Assembly: GCF_003217325.1 (NCBI RefSeq)
Contig: NZ_QJTI01000001.1
Span: 94,356-158,355, forward strand
Direction of reading: 5' to 3'
DNA from: Rhodopseudomonas faecalis
GTDB taxonomy: Bacteria; Pseudomonadota; Alphaproteobacteria; Rhizobiales; Xanthobacteraceae
DNA: 64,000 bases
Every line of letters starts with the position of its first letter. Positions within the stretch are counted from its first letter, which is position 1. Made by a program: the position numbers and the translations under genes. Positions 34,894 through 43,328 of the stretch are shown here, piece after piece. The notes beneath the pieces were generated by a model, which was given only the letters and a program-made list of their open reading frames with translations, did not search any database and was not told the DNA's origin.

Positions 34894-36510
34894 TCAGCGC
34901 AGCGGAATGATAAAGCCCGTGCCGGCGCCGGTTTCGCCGCTGGCAATGCCGTGATCGGAGACGATCAGCGAAGCGCCGGTGGACAGTTCCGCGGCAATCC
35001 TGGCCATCGCCTCTGCTGGAATTTTCAAGCGATCAAGCGCCTCGGCCGCGCTGTTCGGCTGTGGCTTGGCTTTGACGTCGGCAGCGGCCTCGGCCTTGCG
35101 ACGCCGGCTGGCGCGGCTGTCATCGTTCGCCTCGGCCTGGCGCGCGGTCTGCGGCATCGACACCACCGACCACGAGATCGCGTTGCCATTGTCCTTGTCG
35201 AGCCGCGCGGTGAACACGTGGGTGCCGAGCGGGCGGTCGCTGGCGGTGATTTCGACCGGCACGTCGAACAGCGGCGCAAACTCCTGGCGCACATAGAGCC
35301 GCGAATCCTTGCCGCTGATGAAGGCGGCGATCTGGCCGCTGCGCTTGGGCGCCGGTGCGGTCTCAGGCTTGGCTGCGGCATCGGTGCCGGGCGCGGCCGG
35401 TTTGGCCTCCGCCTCCGCAGCAGCGCCAGCAGCCGGCTTGGTCTCGGCAGCGGCGTCGGCTTTGCTGGCCTCGGCCTTATTGGTCTCAGCCTTGTTGGTC
35501 TCGGTCTTGTTCGCCTCAGCCTTGTTGCTCTCAGCCTTATTGGCGTCGGCCTTGCCGGCGTCCGCTTGGCTGTCGGTGCCGCTCTCGGCCTTGGCGGGCG
35601 GCGCGGCCTCCTTCGCGGCCGCTGGCTCAGCGGCGGGCGCGCCGGCGTCGGAGGCGGTCGGCGTCGCGCTGGTCAGGCTGCCGGCGTCAGCGGTGCGAAT
35701 CTGCGCGCGCGGCGCGGCGGTCGGCTCGCTGCTCGGATTGAGCGCAGGCCGCAGATTGAGGTCGGATGGCGGTGCGGCCACAGCTTCGCCAGCATCAGCG
35801 CGTGCCGCATCAAGGCGGCCATCTTCCGGGGCGACGGCGTTCTGGGTCGGCGCCGGCTTCTGCGCCACCAGGGTCGGATGGCTGAACGGCTCCGGCGCCA
35901 CTTCGCCGGGCGTGATCACCACGCGCGAGCCCATGCGCGTCCAGTTCCAGAGCTTCATGGCAAAGCTCATCGGCATGCGGATGCAGCCATGCGACGCCGG
36001 ATAGCCGGGCAGTGCGCCGGCATGCAGCGCGACCCCGGACCAGGTGATGCGCTGCATGTAAGGCATCGGCGCGCCGCTGTAGAGATTGGAGCGGTGGAAC
36101 TTGTTTTTTTGGATGATGCTGAACACGCCCATCGGCGTGGAATGGCCGCGCATGCCGGTCGACACCGGCGTCTCCGCGAACAGGCCGTTGGCGTCGTACA
36201 CCTTCATCGACTGGTGCGCGAGCGACACCGAGATCACCAGCGGCCCTTGCGGCTTGCTGGCCTGCTTGTGCTGCTGCTCGAGCTTGCGATCGATGGTGGG
36301 ATAGGTCTTTGCACGGCGCTTGGGCGGAGGCGGCGGCGCCGGTTCGTCGTGATAATAGCCGACGTCGGAATCAGGCCAGAACAGCGATCCGAATGCGTCC
36401 GCCGTGCTGGTGGTGGCAATCAGGCCCGCCGCAGCCGCCATCACGGCCAGCGGCGTTGCTGAGTTGAAGCGGAGCGTGCAAATTGTTCTGAATCCATGGT
36501 GCCAGGCCAC
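34894..36510 (-). CDS. L,D-transpeptidase with long Ala/Lys/Glu-rich tail
   Basis: A 538-residue exported YkuD-type enzyme that makes 3-3 cross-links or anchors proteins to peptidoglycan. Signal peptide to about residue 38; YkuD domain roughly 90-200 with H163 and the catalytic cysteine C176 in SHGCIR. Residues about 205-400 are low-complexity, with a run of NKAE/NKTE/SKAD five-residue units that form a likely extended spacer. A second small folded segment follows (about 405-538). Usual family members are 160-300 residues, so the tail is unusual. Confidence 0.87.
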   Translation of the reverse strand: MAWHHGFRTICTLRFNSATPLAVMAAAAGLIATTSTADAFGSLFWPDSDVGYYHDEPAPPPPPKRRAKTYPTIDRKLEQQHKQASKPQGPLVISVSLAHQSMKVYDANGLFAETPVSTGMRGHSTPMGVFSIIQKNKFHRSNLYSGAPMPYMQRITWSGVALHAGALPGYPASHGCIRMPMSFAMKLWNWTRMGSRVVITPGEVAPEPFSHPTLVAQKPAPTQNAVAPEDGRLDAARADAGEAVAAPPSDLNLRPALNPSSEPTAAPRAQIRTADAGSLTSATPTASDAGAPAAEPAAAKEAAPPAKAESGTDSQADAGKADANKAESNKAEANKTETNKAETNKAEASKADAAAETKPAAGAAAEAEAKPAAPGTDAAAKPETAPAPKRSGQIAAFISGKDSRLYVRQEFAPLFDVPVEITASDRPLGTHVFTARLDKDNGNAISWSVVSMPQTARQAEANDDSRASRRRKAEAAADVKAKPQPNSAAEALDRLKIPAEAMARIAAELSTGASLIVSDHGIASGETGAGTGFIIPLR

Positions 36511-36725
36511 GAAATGTCCTCGAATACCGTCGCCGATTGCGGAATCGCTGGGTAGTGTGCGGGGCTGGTCGGCCGTTCACAAGGCTGCCGTCACTCTTCA
36601 GCCCATTTTGTTTCAACAGTACCAGAAAAGCCTCACATCTCGTTAATGCCCATAGCGCGAATCGTCGCTCTTTCGGGACGAGATCGCCACTTTAGATAGG
36701 CACCACAATGTTGACGGAGACATCG

Positions 36726-37265
36726 ATGACTTTCCGCGATACTCGGCCCTCACGCTTGAAGATCTGGACGCTCGCCGCGCTCGCCGGCGTCTTGCTGACC
36801 GGATCGGTGGCGAGCGCCGCCGATGAGCCGGATCTGATCTTTCGTCGCTCGACCGTGTTCAAATGGCTGAGCCCGAACGACAAGCTCGCCACTTACGCCG
36901 TCGACGACCCGGAAGTGCAGGGCGTCGCCTGCCATTTCACCGTGCCGGAGCGCGGCGGTTTTAAGGGTTGGCTTGGGCTTGCCGAAGAAGTGTCGGACAT
37001 CTCGCTGTCGTGCCGGCAGGTCGGTCCGATCAAGTTCAGCGACAAGCTGGAGCAGGGCGACGACATGTTCCGCAAGCGCCGCTCGCTGTTCTTCAAGAAA
37101 ATGCAGATCGTGCGCGGCTGCGACACCAAGCGCAACGTGCTGGTATACATGGTGTACTCGGACCGCATCATCGAAGGTTCGCCGAAGAACTCGACCTCGT
37201 CGGTGCCGATCATGCCGTGGGGGGCCGACACCGAAGTCGCCAAGTGCGGCGACTATTTTAAGTAA
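36726..37265 (+). CDS. creA: CreA family protein
   Basis: A 179-residue exported protein matching CreA: signal peptide ending VASA-ADE, then FRRSTVFKWLSPNDKL, a GVACHFTVPERGG segment with Cys, and SLSCRQVGP, RKRRSLFFKKMQIVRG. The ATG at 36726 with GGAG upstream is preferred over 36708. The family is conserved but has no proven function. A GC-rich hairpin 15 bases after the stop probably terminates the transcript. Confidence 0.9.
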   Translation: MTFRDTRPSRLKIWTLAALAGVLLTGSVASAADEPDLIFRRSTVFKWLSPNDKLATYAVDDPEVQGVACHFTVPERGGFKGWLGLAEEVSDISLSCRQVGPIKFSDKLEQGDDMFRKRRSLFFKKMQIVRGCDTKRNVLVYMVYSDRIIEGSPKNSTSSVPIMPWGADTEVAKCGDYFK

Positions 37266-37279
37266 GCGGGTTGCCGCTG

Positions 37280-37322
37280 CTGGCCTGCATGCGCCGCATT
37301 GTCGCTGGCGGATGCAGGCCAG
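37280..37322 (+). terminator. Hairpin after creA
   Basis: CTGGCCTGCAT (37280-37290) pairs with ATGCAGGCCAG (37312-37322), extended inward by GCGCC/GGCG. No T-run follows. Confidence 0.55.
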
Positions 37323-37753
37323 GCCGCGCTGCCAGCGCGTCGCCACCGGCCTGCACGAGCCGCGAATCAGTCGCGATCATGGCGATCGCCATCGTCGCGA
37401 CGATGATGTGGCCAGCGCTGTGTTTCATCGCAGGCGCGCGCATGAAACATTTCATGGTGATAACGAAACCGTTTTTCTTGACTATGAAGCGCTGCTGAAA
37501 CACCGATTGCGTATCTGCGAAATCATGCAGCGGTAGTTTGGCTGCGACCCGTGACAGGTGATGGCCTGATGCGAGCAGTGAAGCCTATTTCACGTGAACG
37601 CGGTGCCTTGTCTCCTGATTGCTGTGGTTGCCGGCAGAGCACCGGCAGCAACGGTTTGGGGTGGGGACGGCACGACATGGCGCGGCGCGGACCATCGCGC
37701 GGTGCCAGCCGATGTCGAAGCGGTGAGGGCGTGATGCAGGTGGATGCGCGTCG
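37323..37753. other. Palindrome-rich gap without a convincing gene
   Basis: About 430 bases. It holds the perfect palindrome ATGGCGATCGCCAT (37379-37392), TGTTTCAT (37421-37428) paired with ATGAAACA (37442-37449), and the overlapping inverted repeat CATGAAA-CA-TTTCATG (37441-37456). Short open frames on both strands have no ribosome-binding site or homology I recognise. Confidence 0.5.
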
Positions 37754-38161
37754 ATGATGCTTCGCAGTGTGGTGTTCGCCAGCATAGTGGTTGCGTTCTG
37801 CGCTCCGGCGCATGCCGAATCGAACAACCGGCCGCCGATGCCGGCTCAGCCAAAACTCCAGCTCCATAGCTGGTCGCTGAAACCCACCGATCGCCGCATC
37901 GAATTCATCCGCGCCTGCACCACCCACATGTCCGGACGCTGGGCGCACCCGCAACAAGTGTGCGGCTGCCTGCATGATCACGCCGTCGCGGTGGTGGAGG
38001 ATGCCGATTTGCGCGAAGCGCTGCTGCGCGGCATCGGCGAGACCGGCGTGCCGCGGATCGAGGTCGATTGGGTGCCGCCTTCGAAGCAGCCGCTGATCGC
38101 GCCGACCTTCACCCAGATCGCGCGCCCGACCATGCAGTGCATGTTCGACCCGCTGACCTGA
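37754..38161 (+). CDS. Exported hypothetical protein
   Basis: A 135-residue periplasmic protein with a signal peptide ending AHA-ESN (about residue 21). The mature part has a CTTHMSG segment and a CGCLHDH segment, with four cysteines overall that could form disulfides or bind a metal. No family is recognised with certainty. It stands alone between the palindrome-rich gap and a repeat element. Confidence 0.7.
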   Translation: MMLRSVVFASIVVAFCAPAHAESNNRPPMPAQPKLQLHSWSLKPTDRRIEFIRACTTHMSGRWAHPQQVCGCLHDHAVAVVEDADLREALLRGIGETGVPRIEVDWVPPSKQPLIAPTFTQIARPTMQCMFDPLT

Positions 38162-38277
38162 CGGACATTGCCTCGCCGGGGGCTCGACACGCGAGCCGGG
38201 GGCCGCTGAGAGCTTTGTCGGTTCGGATGGAATCAGAGCCGAAGCGCTCTCATTTGGTTTTCTGACGCGCTGGCCCC

Positions 38278-38371
38278 GTCATTGCAAGCGCAGCGAAGCA
38301 ATCCAGCACTCCAATAAGCGTCACTCATGGATTGCTTCGTCGGCTGCGCCGCCTCGCAATTGTGCAATGAC
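38278..38371. repeat. GTCATTGCGAGCG-type palindromic repeat (copy 3)
   Basis: Starts GTCATTGCAAGCGCAGCGAA and ends GCAATTGTGCAATGAC, with AGCAATCCA and ATTGCTTCG inner arms. It lies between convergent genes. Confidence 0.8.
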
Positions 38372-38441
38372 GAAACACGTCCAGCTCGAACACACTGTGC
38401 ACCCCTGCGGGCGCCTCGGTTGACCACTTGGCCGGCGTCGC

Positions 38442-39083
38442 TCAGCTCATTGGCACCGTCATGTCAAAGCGCAGGCCACCGGCCGTGTTAGCCCAGATGC
38501 CGTCGCCGTGCATGCGCTCGCATAGCGATTGAATCAGCCGCATCCCCACCTTGCCGTCGCGCATCATGTCGAAATCGTCAGGAAAGCCGGGGCCGTCGTC
38601 CTGGTAGCTGAAGCGCAGCAGGTCGGGGCGTGGCCGGCTGCAGACCATCGTCACCCGGCATGGCTCGTTCGCCGAGCTGGCATGTTTCAGCGAATTGGAA
38701 ATCAGTTCGGCGGTGAGCAGCCCGAGCGGCAGCGCCACGCGGAACGGCACCAGATGTTCGGGGCGGCAATCGACGATGAACTCGGTCGGCTGCGGCGCCA
38801 GCGCCTGTGCGCTGTTACGGCACACCTGTTGTAGGTAGCTGCTGAGTTGCACGCCGCCCGTCATCGATTCGATCAGCAGGTTGTGCAGCGCACCGACGGC
38901 GTCGATGCGATCGGCGATCTCCAATAGCGCCGCCTGCGGGTCGGAAAGATCGGCCTTGAAGGCACGCAGCCGGATCACGCCGCTGATCATTGTCAGGCTC
39001 TTGGCGATCCGATAATCGGCTTCGCCGCGCAGATTGAATCGGGGCGCGTCGCCGCGCTTGGATGAGGATGCCTGAAACGCCAT
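38442..39083 (-). CDS. Histidine-kinase-like protein lacking the phospho-acceptor histidine
   Basis: A 213-residue soluble protein. Residues 15-70 align with the HisKA_2/HWE dimerisation domain, but the conserved His-Arg pair is Tyr-Arg (Y24 in GEADYRIAKSL). The C-terminal ATP-binding domain keeps its N box (LTAELISNSLKHA), G1 box (DDGPGFP) and G2 region (GKVGMRLIQSL). It therefore could bind ATP but should not autophosphorylate in the usual way; it may act as a dimerising decoy or anti-regulator. GGAGG before the ATG at 39083 fixes the start. No receiver gene is adjacent. Confidence 0.75.
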   Translation of the reverse strand: MAFQASSSKRGDAPRFNLRGEADYRIAKSLTMISGVIRLRAFKADLSDPQAALLEIADRIDAVGALHNLLIESMTGGVQLSSYLQQVCRNSAQALAPQPTEFIVDCRPEHLVPFRVALPLGLLTAELISNSLKHASSANEPCRVTMVCSRPRPDLLRFSYQDDGPGFPDDFDMMRDGKVGMRLIQSLCERMHGDGIWANTAGGLRFDMTVPMS

Positions 39084-39286
39084 GGCTGCACCTCCGCAAA
39101 GGAATCCGCGTAATTGCAAGCCTGAGAACAGTTACTTCCGCGCGCGTCGTCAACCAAGGAAACTACGAGTTTCGCTGCGGGCGTGCCAATAGCACTACCA
39201 AAGTCCTTCAGCCGCGCAGGGCGAAGGTTGATGAGGACGGTTGCTGTGCTGGGCGCTGGCGTCGCAGCTCTCTGTGAGCGTAGTTA

Positions 39287-39541
39287 CTATTTTCTCACGA
39301 CGCGCGGCACGCACTTGCTGCTGCGGGCAACGCCATCTGGAGTGAGGGTGGTGCCGGTGACTTCCTTGATCTGGCCGGTCGGGCACGAGCCGTCATCGAC
39401 CTGAATGCGCTGACCAAGCCGAAGGCTGACGATGTCGCTCTCGCGCGACACCACCTGAGCCTGCGCGGCCATGCTGAACGCGGTGACGCCGACAGCTGCC
39501 AGCAGCACGGCGCGGATCGAGAACAAACGAGAGTGAGTCAT
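39287..39541 (-). CDS. Small exported DUF6719-like protein
   Basis: An 84-residue periplasmic protein: signal peptide ending AQA-QVV (about residue 29), then SLRLGQRIQVDDGSCPTGQIKE and a TTLTP segment with a second cysteine near the C-terminus, probably forming one disulfide. The pattern is familiar from small Bradyrhizobium proteins of the DUF6719 type; function unknown. The ATG at 39541 is chosen because it begins the signal peptide. Confidence 0.65.
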   Translation of the reverse strand: MTHSRLFSIRAVLLAAVGVTAFSMAAQAQVVSRESDIVSLRLGQRIQVDDGSCPTGQIKEVTGTTLTPDGVARSSKCVPRVVRK

Positions 39542-39772
39542 GATGGAACCGTTCAACAACAATGGAACCGGTAGCGCGGCGGCGCCGCGATCCCAGGCAA
39601 ACAGGATTTGATTTGCATGCTAACGATCCGGTCCCGATTCTCAAAGCCGCGGGCCCGGAATCGCCTGCGATCGCCGCGCGGCGTGCAGCGCCATTTGCCG
39701 CGATCCCATCAATAGCTGCGTGCTGGCGCCGGCTTTGGCCGGGGCAGGTGGCTGCGCCGCGAGGAGGGAACC

Positions 39773-40171
39773 ATGAGGCCGCTTGAGACCATCAAGTCGT
39801 TTCCGCTGCCTTTCGCCACCTTGATGGGGGTGACTTTCACCGAGGCGTCGCCGGAACGGGTAGTCGCCAGCCTGTTGGTGCGGGACGATCTGTGCACGGT
39901 CGGCCAGATCCTGCATGGCGGCGCGGCGATGGCGCTGGCCGACAGCGTCGGCGCGGCGGCGACCGTGCTCAATCTGCCGGCCGATGCCAAGGGCACCGCC
40001 ACGCTGGAAAGCAAGACCAACTTCATCGGCCCGGCGCCCATGGGTGTCACTGTCTACGCGGTTGCCACCCCGGTGCATCGCGGGCGCCGGACTCAGGTCT
40101 GGCAGACCCGAATCGAGACCGACGAGGGCGGTCTGGTGGCGGTGGTAACCCAGACCCAGATGGTGCTGTAA
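39773..40171 (+). CDS. PaaI-type acyl-CoA thioesterase
   Basis: A 132-residue hotdog thioesterase. The family motif is ILHGGAAMALADS (about 47-59), followed by a SKTNFIGPAP segment. It hydrolyses aromatic or medium-chain acyl-CoA in the cytoplasm. GAGGAGG upstream supports the ATG at 39773. No pathway partner is adjacent. Confidence 0.88.
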   Translation: MRPLETIKSFPLPFATLMGVTFTEASPERVVASLLVRDDLCTVGQILHGGAAMALADSVGAAATVLNLPADAKGTATLESKTNFIGPAPMGVTVYAVATPVHRGRRTQVWQTRIETDEGGLVAVVTQTQMVL

Positions 40172-40280
40172 AGCCCAGAGAATGTCGCATCGCAATACCC
40201 ACAAAACGGGTATCAGGATATAGTGCAACCGGCCGCTGCAGGGCGGGTCGGATTACGGTACCGGCCGGCCTTGATCTATC

Positions 40281-40295
40281 TTAAGTACCGCTTAA
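40281..40295. promoter_or_regulatory. CtrA-type box (TTAA-N7-TTAA)
   Basis: TTAA at 40281-40284 and 40292-40295 with seven bases between, a perfect consensus match, about 160 bases upstream of the acetyltransferase start. Confidence 0.45.
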
Positions 40296-40314
40296 CGCTA
40301 CGATTCTAACCTTG

Positions 40315-40332
40315 CAAAACCTAGGTTTCGCA
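40315..40332. promoter_or_regulatory. Palindrome around AAACCTAGGTTT
   Basis: Perfect 12-base palindrome AAACCTAGGTTT (40317-40328), extended with one mismatch to 18 bases. It lies in the acetyltransferase promoter region and may be an operator for an unknown regulator. Confidence 0.35.
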
Positions 40333-40381
40333 ACAGGGCACATAGGGGCCTGATCGACACGCATAACCAATGATCTTGTGT

Positions 40382-40404
40382 TATATGGTGCATCGCACAA
40401 TATA
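40382..40404. promoter_or_regulatory. Imperfect palindrome TATATGGTGC-N3-GCACAATATA
   Basis: Ten-base arms with one mismatch and a three-base centre, ending 52 bases before the acetyltransferase ATG. The size and symmetry suit a dimeric helix-turn-helix regulator. Confidence 0.4.
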
Positions 40405-40455
40405 GGTCACCGAGGGCCAGGACGCCTCAGGCCTGCCGCGAGGAGCGTTGATGCA

Positions 40456-41094
40456 ATGAGCGACGTTGGTACTGGTCAGACGCCTGCCAAATGCCGGGTC
40501 AGGTCGCTGATCAATCAGGAACTCCCTTTGTTGAAAGACCACCTGATGCGGCTCGATTCCGAGAGCCGCCGGGACCGGTTCAACGGCTATGCCGATCAAG
40601 GTTTCGTCGAGAACTACACCGCCAAATGCGCGGGCGACGGCACCATCATCATGGCCTATTTCGCCGAGGATGGCGCCGTGCACGCGGCCGCCGAACTCCA
40701 TCAGCCGGACTTGTCGTCGGACTCGTTGCCGGAACTCGCCTTCAGCGTCGAATCGCATTTGCGGCGCAAAGGGGTGGGCAGCATCCTGTTCAAGAAGCTG
40801 ATCGCGGTCGCTACCGAGCTCGGCTACGAGAGGGCGCGTATCACCACCGGTTCCCAGAACCAGGCGATGCGGGCGCTGGCCAACAAGTTCGGCGCGCATC
40901 TGACGTTCCGTCAGGGCGAGTCGACCGGCGTGATCGAGCTGCATCCCAACATCGATGCACCGAGCTTCACCAATCCGCAGCCCGAACCGCTGCGCAACGA
41001 TGTACCGCCCGATGCCGCGACCGCGCTGATCGATTTCAATCAGACCTGCTGGAAGCTGTTTCTGACGATGTCGGGGGCGAGCAAGCCGGCGTGA
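40456..41094 (+). CDS. GNAT-family N-acetyltransferase
   Basis: A 212-residue cytoplasmic enzyme with the GNAT core: ELAFSVESHLRRKGVGSILFKKLI supplies beta-4 and the acetyl-CoA loop (R/Q-x-x-G-x-G/A as RRKGVGS), and ARITTGSQNQAMRALANKFG the later helix. The acceptor substrate is unknown. AGGAG lies 10 bases before the ATG at 40456. Its upstream region contains a CtrA-type box and two palindromes, so control appears complex. A strong terminator follows. Confidence 0.82.
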   Translation: MSDVGTGQTPAKCRVRSLINQELPLLKDHLMRLDSESRRDRFNGYADQGFVENYTAKCAGDGTIIMAYFAEDGAVHAAAELHQPDLSSDSLPELAFSVESHLRRKGVGSILFKKLIAVATELGYERARITTGSQNQAMRALANKFGAHLTFRQGESTGVIELHPNIDAPSFTNPQPEPLRNDVPPDAATALIDFNQTCWKLFLTMSGASKPA

Positions 41095-41160
41095 TCAAGG
41101 CGGCGCACGCGCCGTCGCTCCGCTAGATGCCGCCGACATTGCAGATGCCATAGCTCAAAC

Positions 41161-41193
41161 AAAAAGCGCGCTGGCCATGTCAGCGCGCTTTTT
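41161..41193. terminator. Strong bidirectional intrinsic terminator
   Basis: AAAAAGCGCGCTG (41161-41173), loop GCCATGT, CAGCGCGCTTTTT (41181-41193): a perfect 13-bp stem with A and T runs on both sides, between convergent genes. Confidence 0.93.
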
Positions 41194-41234
41194 CTTTGAA
41201 GCTGATCTTGCTGATCGCTGATAGCGAAGGCGAA

Positions 41235-41534
41235 CTACCCAACCCGCTTGTCGAGCGACGCGAAACGGCGCGTGACGCGGCGTTCCACCACCACCGAGCG
41301 CTGAGCGCCCTGTTCACCGGCGATCACGCGCGTGGTACGCGCGGCGACACGGCTGGCTTTCCGCACTTCGTTCTGCACGTCTTCGATCGGCAGTCCCATC
41401 AGCGACGCGGCGATTTCAGCCTGATGAGTGGGATCATCAGTGATGCCCATCGCAGCGAAGATGGCTTCCTCCAGTGTCGGCGGGTCGCGCCGCACACGTC
41501 GAACGCCATATTTCGTATTCCAATCACCGCTCAT
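41235..41534 (-). CDS. Conserved hypothetical protein
   Basis: A 99-residue basic, probably cytoplasmic protein with a WNTKYGVRRVRRDPPTLEEAI N-terminus (about 4-24), an ASLMGLPIEDVQNEV helix and an Arg-rich C-terminus. The compact LEEAIFAAMGITDD / AEIAASLMGLP helices look like a small helical domain. Homologues are familiar from Bradyrhizobiaceae but the function is not known. It is convergent with the acetyltransferase across a shared terminator. Confidence 0.65.
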   Translation of the reverse strand: MSGDWNTKYGVRRVRRDPPTLEEAIFAAMGITDDPTHQAEIAASLMGLPIEDVQNEVRKASRVAARTTRVIAGEQGAQRSVVVERRVTRRFASLDKRVG

Positions 41535-41766
41535 CGCGCCGGGCCTATTTTGTGTTGCGTGCTGACTAGCGGAAGCCTTGCGGCGGCTCAATGAGTTATA
41601 TGGCCGCGGCGCTTCACGCGGGTCGTATCTGCCCGCATCGTCCCAGAGGCGCGTTGCGCCAGATCAATGTGGACTATTCAATCCACTGGCGCGTCAAAAT
41701 TGCCCGCAAAGGTTGCGCGGCGGTTCGCTACGTGATGTCGCAGCGCGCGGTTGTGAACACGCGCGC

Positions 41767-41940
41767 TCACGATCTGAAGATGGTGAGACCCAGCACCAAC
41801 AGCAGCAGGAAGACCGCTAAAAATACGTAGAACAGGATGCGGGCGAGATCGGCGGAGGCCGCGGAAATCCCGGTGAAGCCGAGGATGCCGGCGACCACGG
41901 AAATTACGAAGAAGATCAGCGCCCACTTCAAGATCGTCAT
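41767..41940 (-). CDS. DUF1328 small membrane protein
   Basis: A 57-residue protein with two transmembrane helices ([16 protein letters not shown] and [21 protein letters not shown]) separated by [12 protein letters not shown], the signature of DUF1328 (YtjA-like) proteins. GGAGG lies six bases before the ATG at 41940. The family is widespread; function unknown, often associated with envelope stress. Confidence 0.92.
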   Translation of the reverse strand: MTILKWALIFFVISVVAGILGFTGISAASADLARILFYVFLAVFLLLLVLGLTIFRS

Positions 41941-42139
41941 CAAAGCCTCCGGCAATGCTTGCGCTGCGACTGAACGGAAGCGCGCTGCAATAGTTCCCTT
42001 GCTGGCACCGCCGCGACGTCGCTTGGCGCATCATTGTCGCCGGGCAGCGGGCGTCGTTTGCCAATTAGTAACGATGTTTGTGATGGTCGCCGCGGCCATC
42101 GATCTTGCGAACAACAACGCGGCAGCGAGGAGGAGGCTT

Positions 42140-42670
42140 ATGGAACGGCTGTTGGAAGTTGTGGCCAATCTCCATACGGAACGGCTGCTGGAACTGTCGG
42201 GCACTGTGTTGCCGCATCTGACGGCGTTGCTGATCGCCTATGTGCTGGCGCTGCCGATCGGCTGGAATCGCGAGCGCGCCGAACGCAGCGCCGGTCTGCG
42301 CACGTTTCCGCTGGTGGCGCTGGCAACTTGCGGCGTGGTGCAGGCCACCGAGACCGTGCTGAACGGTCATCCCGAGGGCACCGCCCGGATCATCGAAGGG
42401 CTGATGACCGGCATGGGCTTCATCGGTGGCGGTGCGATTTTGAAGACCGACAACGCGGTTCACGGCACGGCCACCGCCGCCAGCCTGTGGGCGACCGGCG
42501 CCACCGGCGCGGCGGTCGGTCTCGGCGCGTATGATGTCGCGGTGGTGGTGTCGCTACTGACGTTTCTGACGCTGTCGGCGCTGGTGCCGTTCAAGAAGGA
42601 GGGCAATGGCGACGATGACAAGCCGCCCGCGCGGGGCCGTGGCGATCAGCAGCAGGACCGCGCGAACTGA
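42140..42670 (+). CDS. MgtC/SapB family membrane protein
   Basis: A 176-residue inner-membrane protein of the MgtC family: GWNRERAERSAGLRTFPLVALA and GMGFIGGGAILK segments are diagnostic, with four to five hydrophobic helices. Members are linked to low-Mg2+ and acid survival and to control of ATP synthase, not proven transport. A GAGGAGG ribosome-binding site precedes the ATG at 42140. It is convergent, 18 bases apart, with the next membrane protein gene. Confidence 0.9.
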   Translation: MERLLEVVANLHTERLLELSGTVLPHLTALLIAYVLALPIGWNRERAERSAGLRTFPLVALATCGVVQATETVLNGHPEGTARIIEGLMTGMGFIGGGAILKTDNAVHGTATAASLWATGATGAAVGLGAYDVAVVVSLLTFLTLSALVPFKKEGNGDDDKPPARGRGDQQQDRAN

Positions 42671-42688
42671 GCGATCTGGTGGCGACGA

Positions 42689-43159
42689 TTAGTTGCTGGG
42701 CCGGTTGCGGCGCAGCCGCGCGATTACGCCGGCTGCGACCTGCATGCTGGTGCCGATCAGCCAGAGCGCCGCAATCAGCAGCACGATGCCGATCCACAGC
42801 CGCTCATCGACCACGATCAGATACACCGACAGCACCGCGGTCAGCGCCGCGAAGAAAGTGCCGGCTGCGCTCAGCAGTTCGACCGTATCGGTCTTGGCAG
42901 CGTGCTGTTCGGCGATCGCCGGATCAGGCTTATGCAGCGGCGGCGGCAGATCGACGCCGAGATAGAAGCCGAGGCCGCCATACACGGTCATGGCGAGCGC
43001 GGCGATGCCGGCACCCATGTCGATATTGGCGCGGATCATCAGCGCGGCGACGAACAGGCCGCACGAGGCGCCAGCCATCGCGAGGCCGCTGCGCTCAAAT
43101 ACATGAGCCCATTTGCTGACGGTGGAACGATTGTCCCAGGTTGCATGGCGCTTGGTCAT
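42689..43159 (-). CDS. Four-helix membrane protein (YiaA/YiaB-like)
   Basis: A 156-residue inner-membrane protein. Two helix pairs are visible (about 27-45 with 51-67, and 95-114 with 121-140), with a hydrophilic loop between. The GFYLGVDLPPP turn and overall layout recall YiaA/B-type proteins, but the match is weak and the function unknown. Confidence 0.6.
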   Translation of the reverse strand: MTKRHATWDNRSTVSKWAHVFERSGLAMAGASCGLFVAALMIRANIDMGAGIAALAMTVYGGLGFYLGVDLPPPLHKPDPAIAEQHAAKTDTVELLSAAGTFFAALTAVLSVYLIVVDERLWIGIVLLIAALWLIGTSMQVAAGVIARLRRNRPSN

Positions 43160-43328
43160 GTATTCAGATTAGCAGGTTTCACGGCGCCGTTCACCTGCTT
43201 GCTGAGCATTTGCCGCAATGATCTTCGTCGGTATACCGATGCGGGGCAAGACGTGCTTCCTGCTGACGCCGGGGCCGGTCTCGGCTAAATGCAGCGGCTC
43301 CGTGCCGAAGACAGATGAGAGGTTTGCG

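Noticed and set aside
34597..36462. 621-codon open frame on the plus strand opposite the deacetylase and transpeptidase
   Set aside because: Spans two real minus-strand genes; translation is Gly/Arg/Leu repeats produced by the Ala-rich linker DNA.
38442..39083. Assignment of the kinase-like protein as ChpT
   Set aside because: ChpT has a different histidine-containing helix pair and lacks ATP-binding boxes, whereas this protein keeps N and G boxes.
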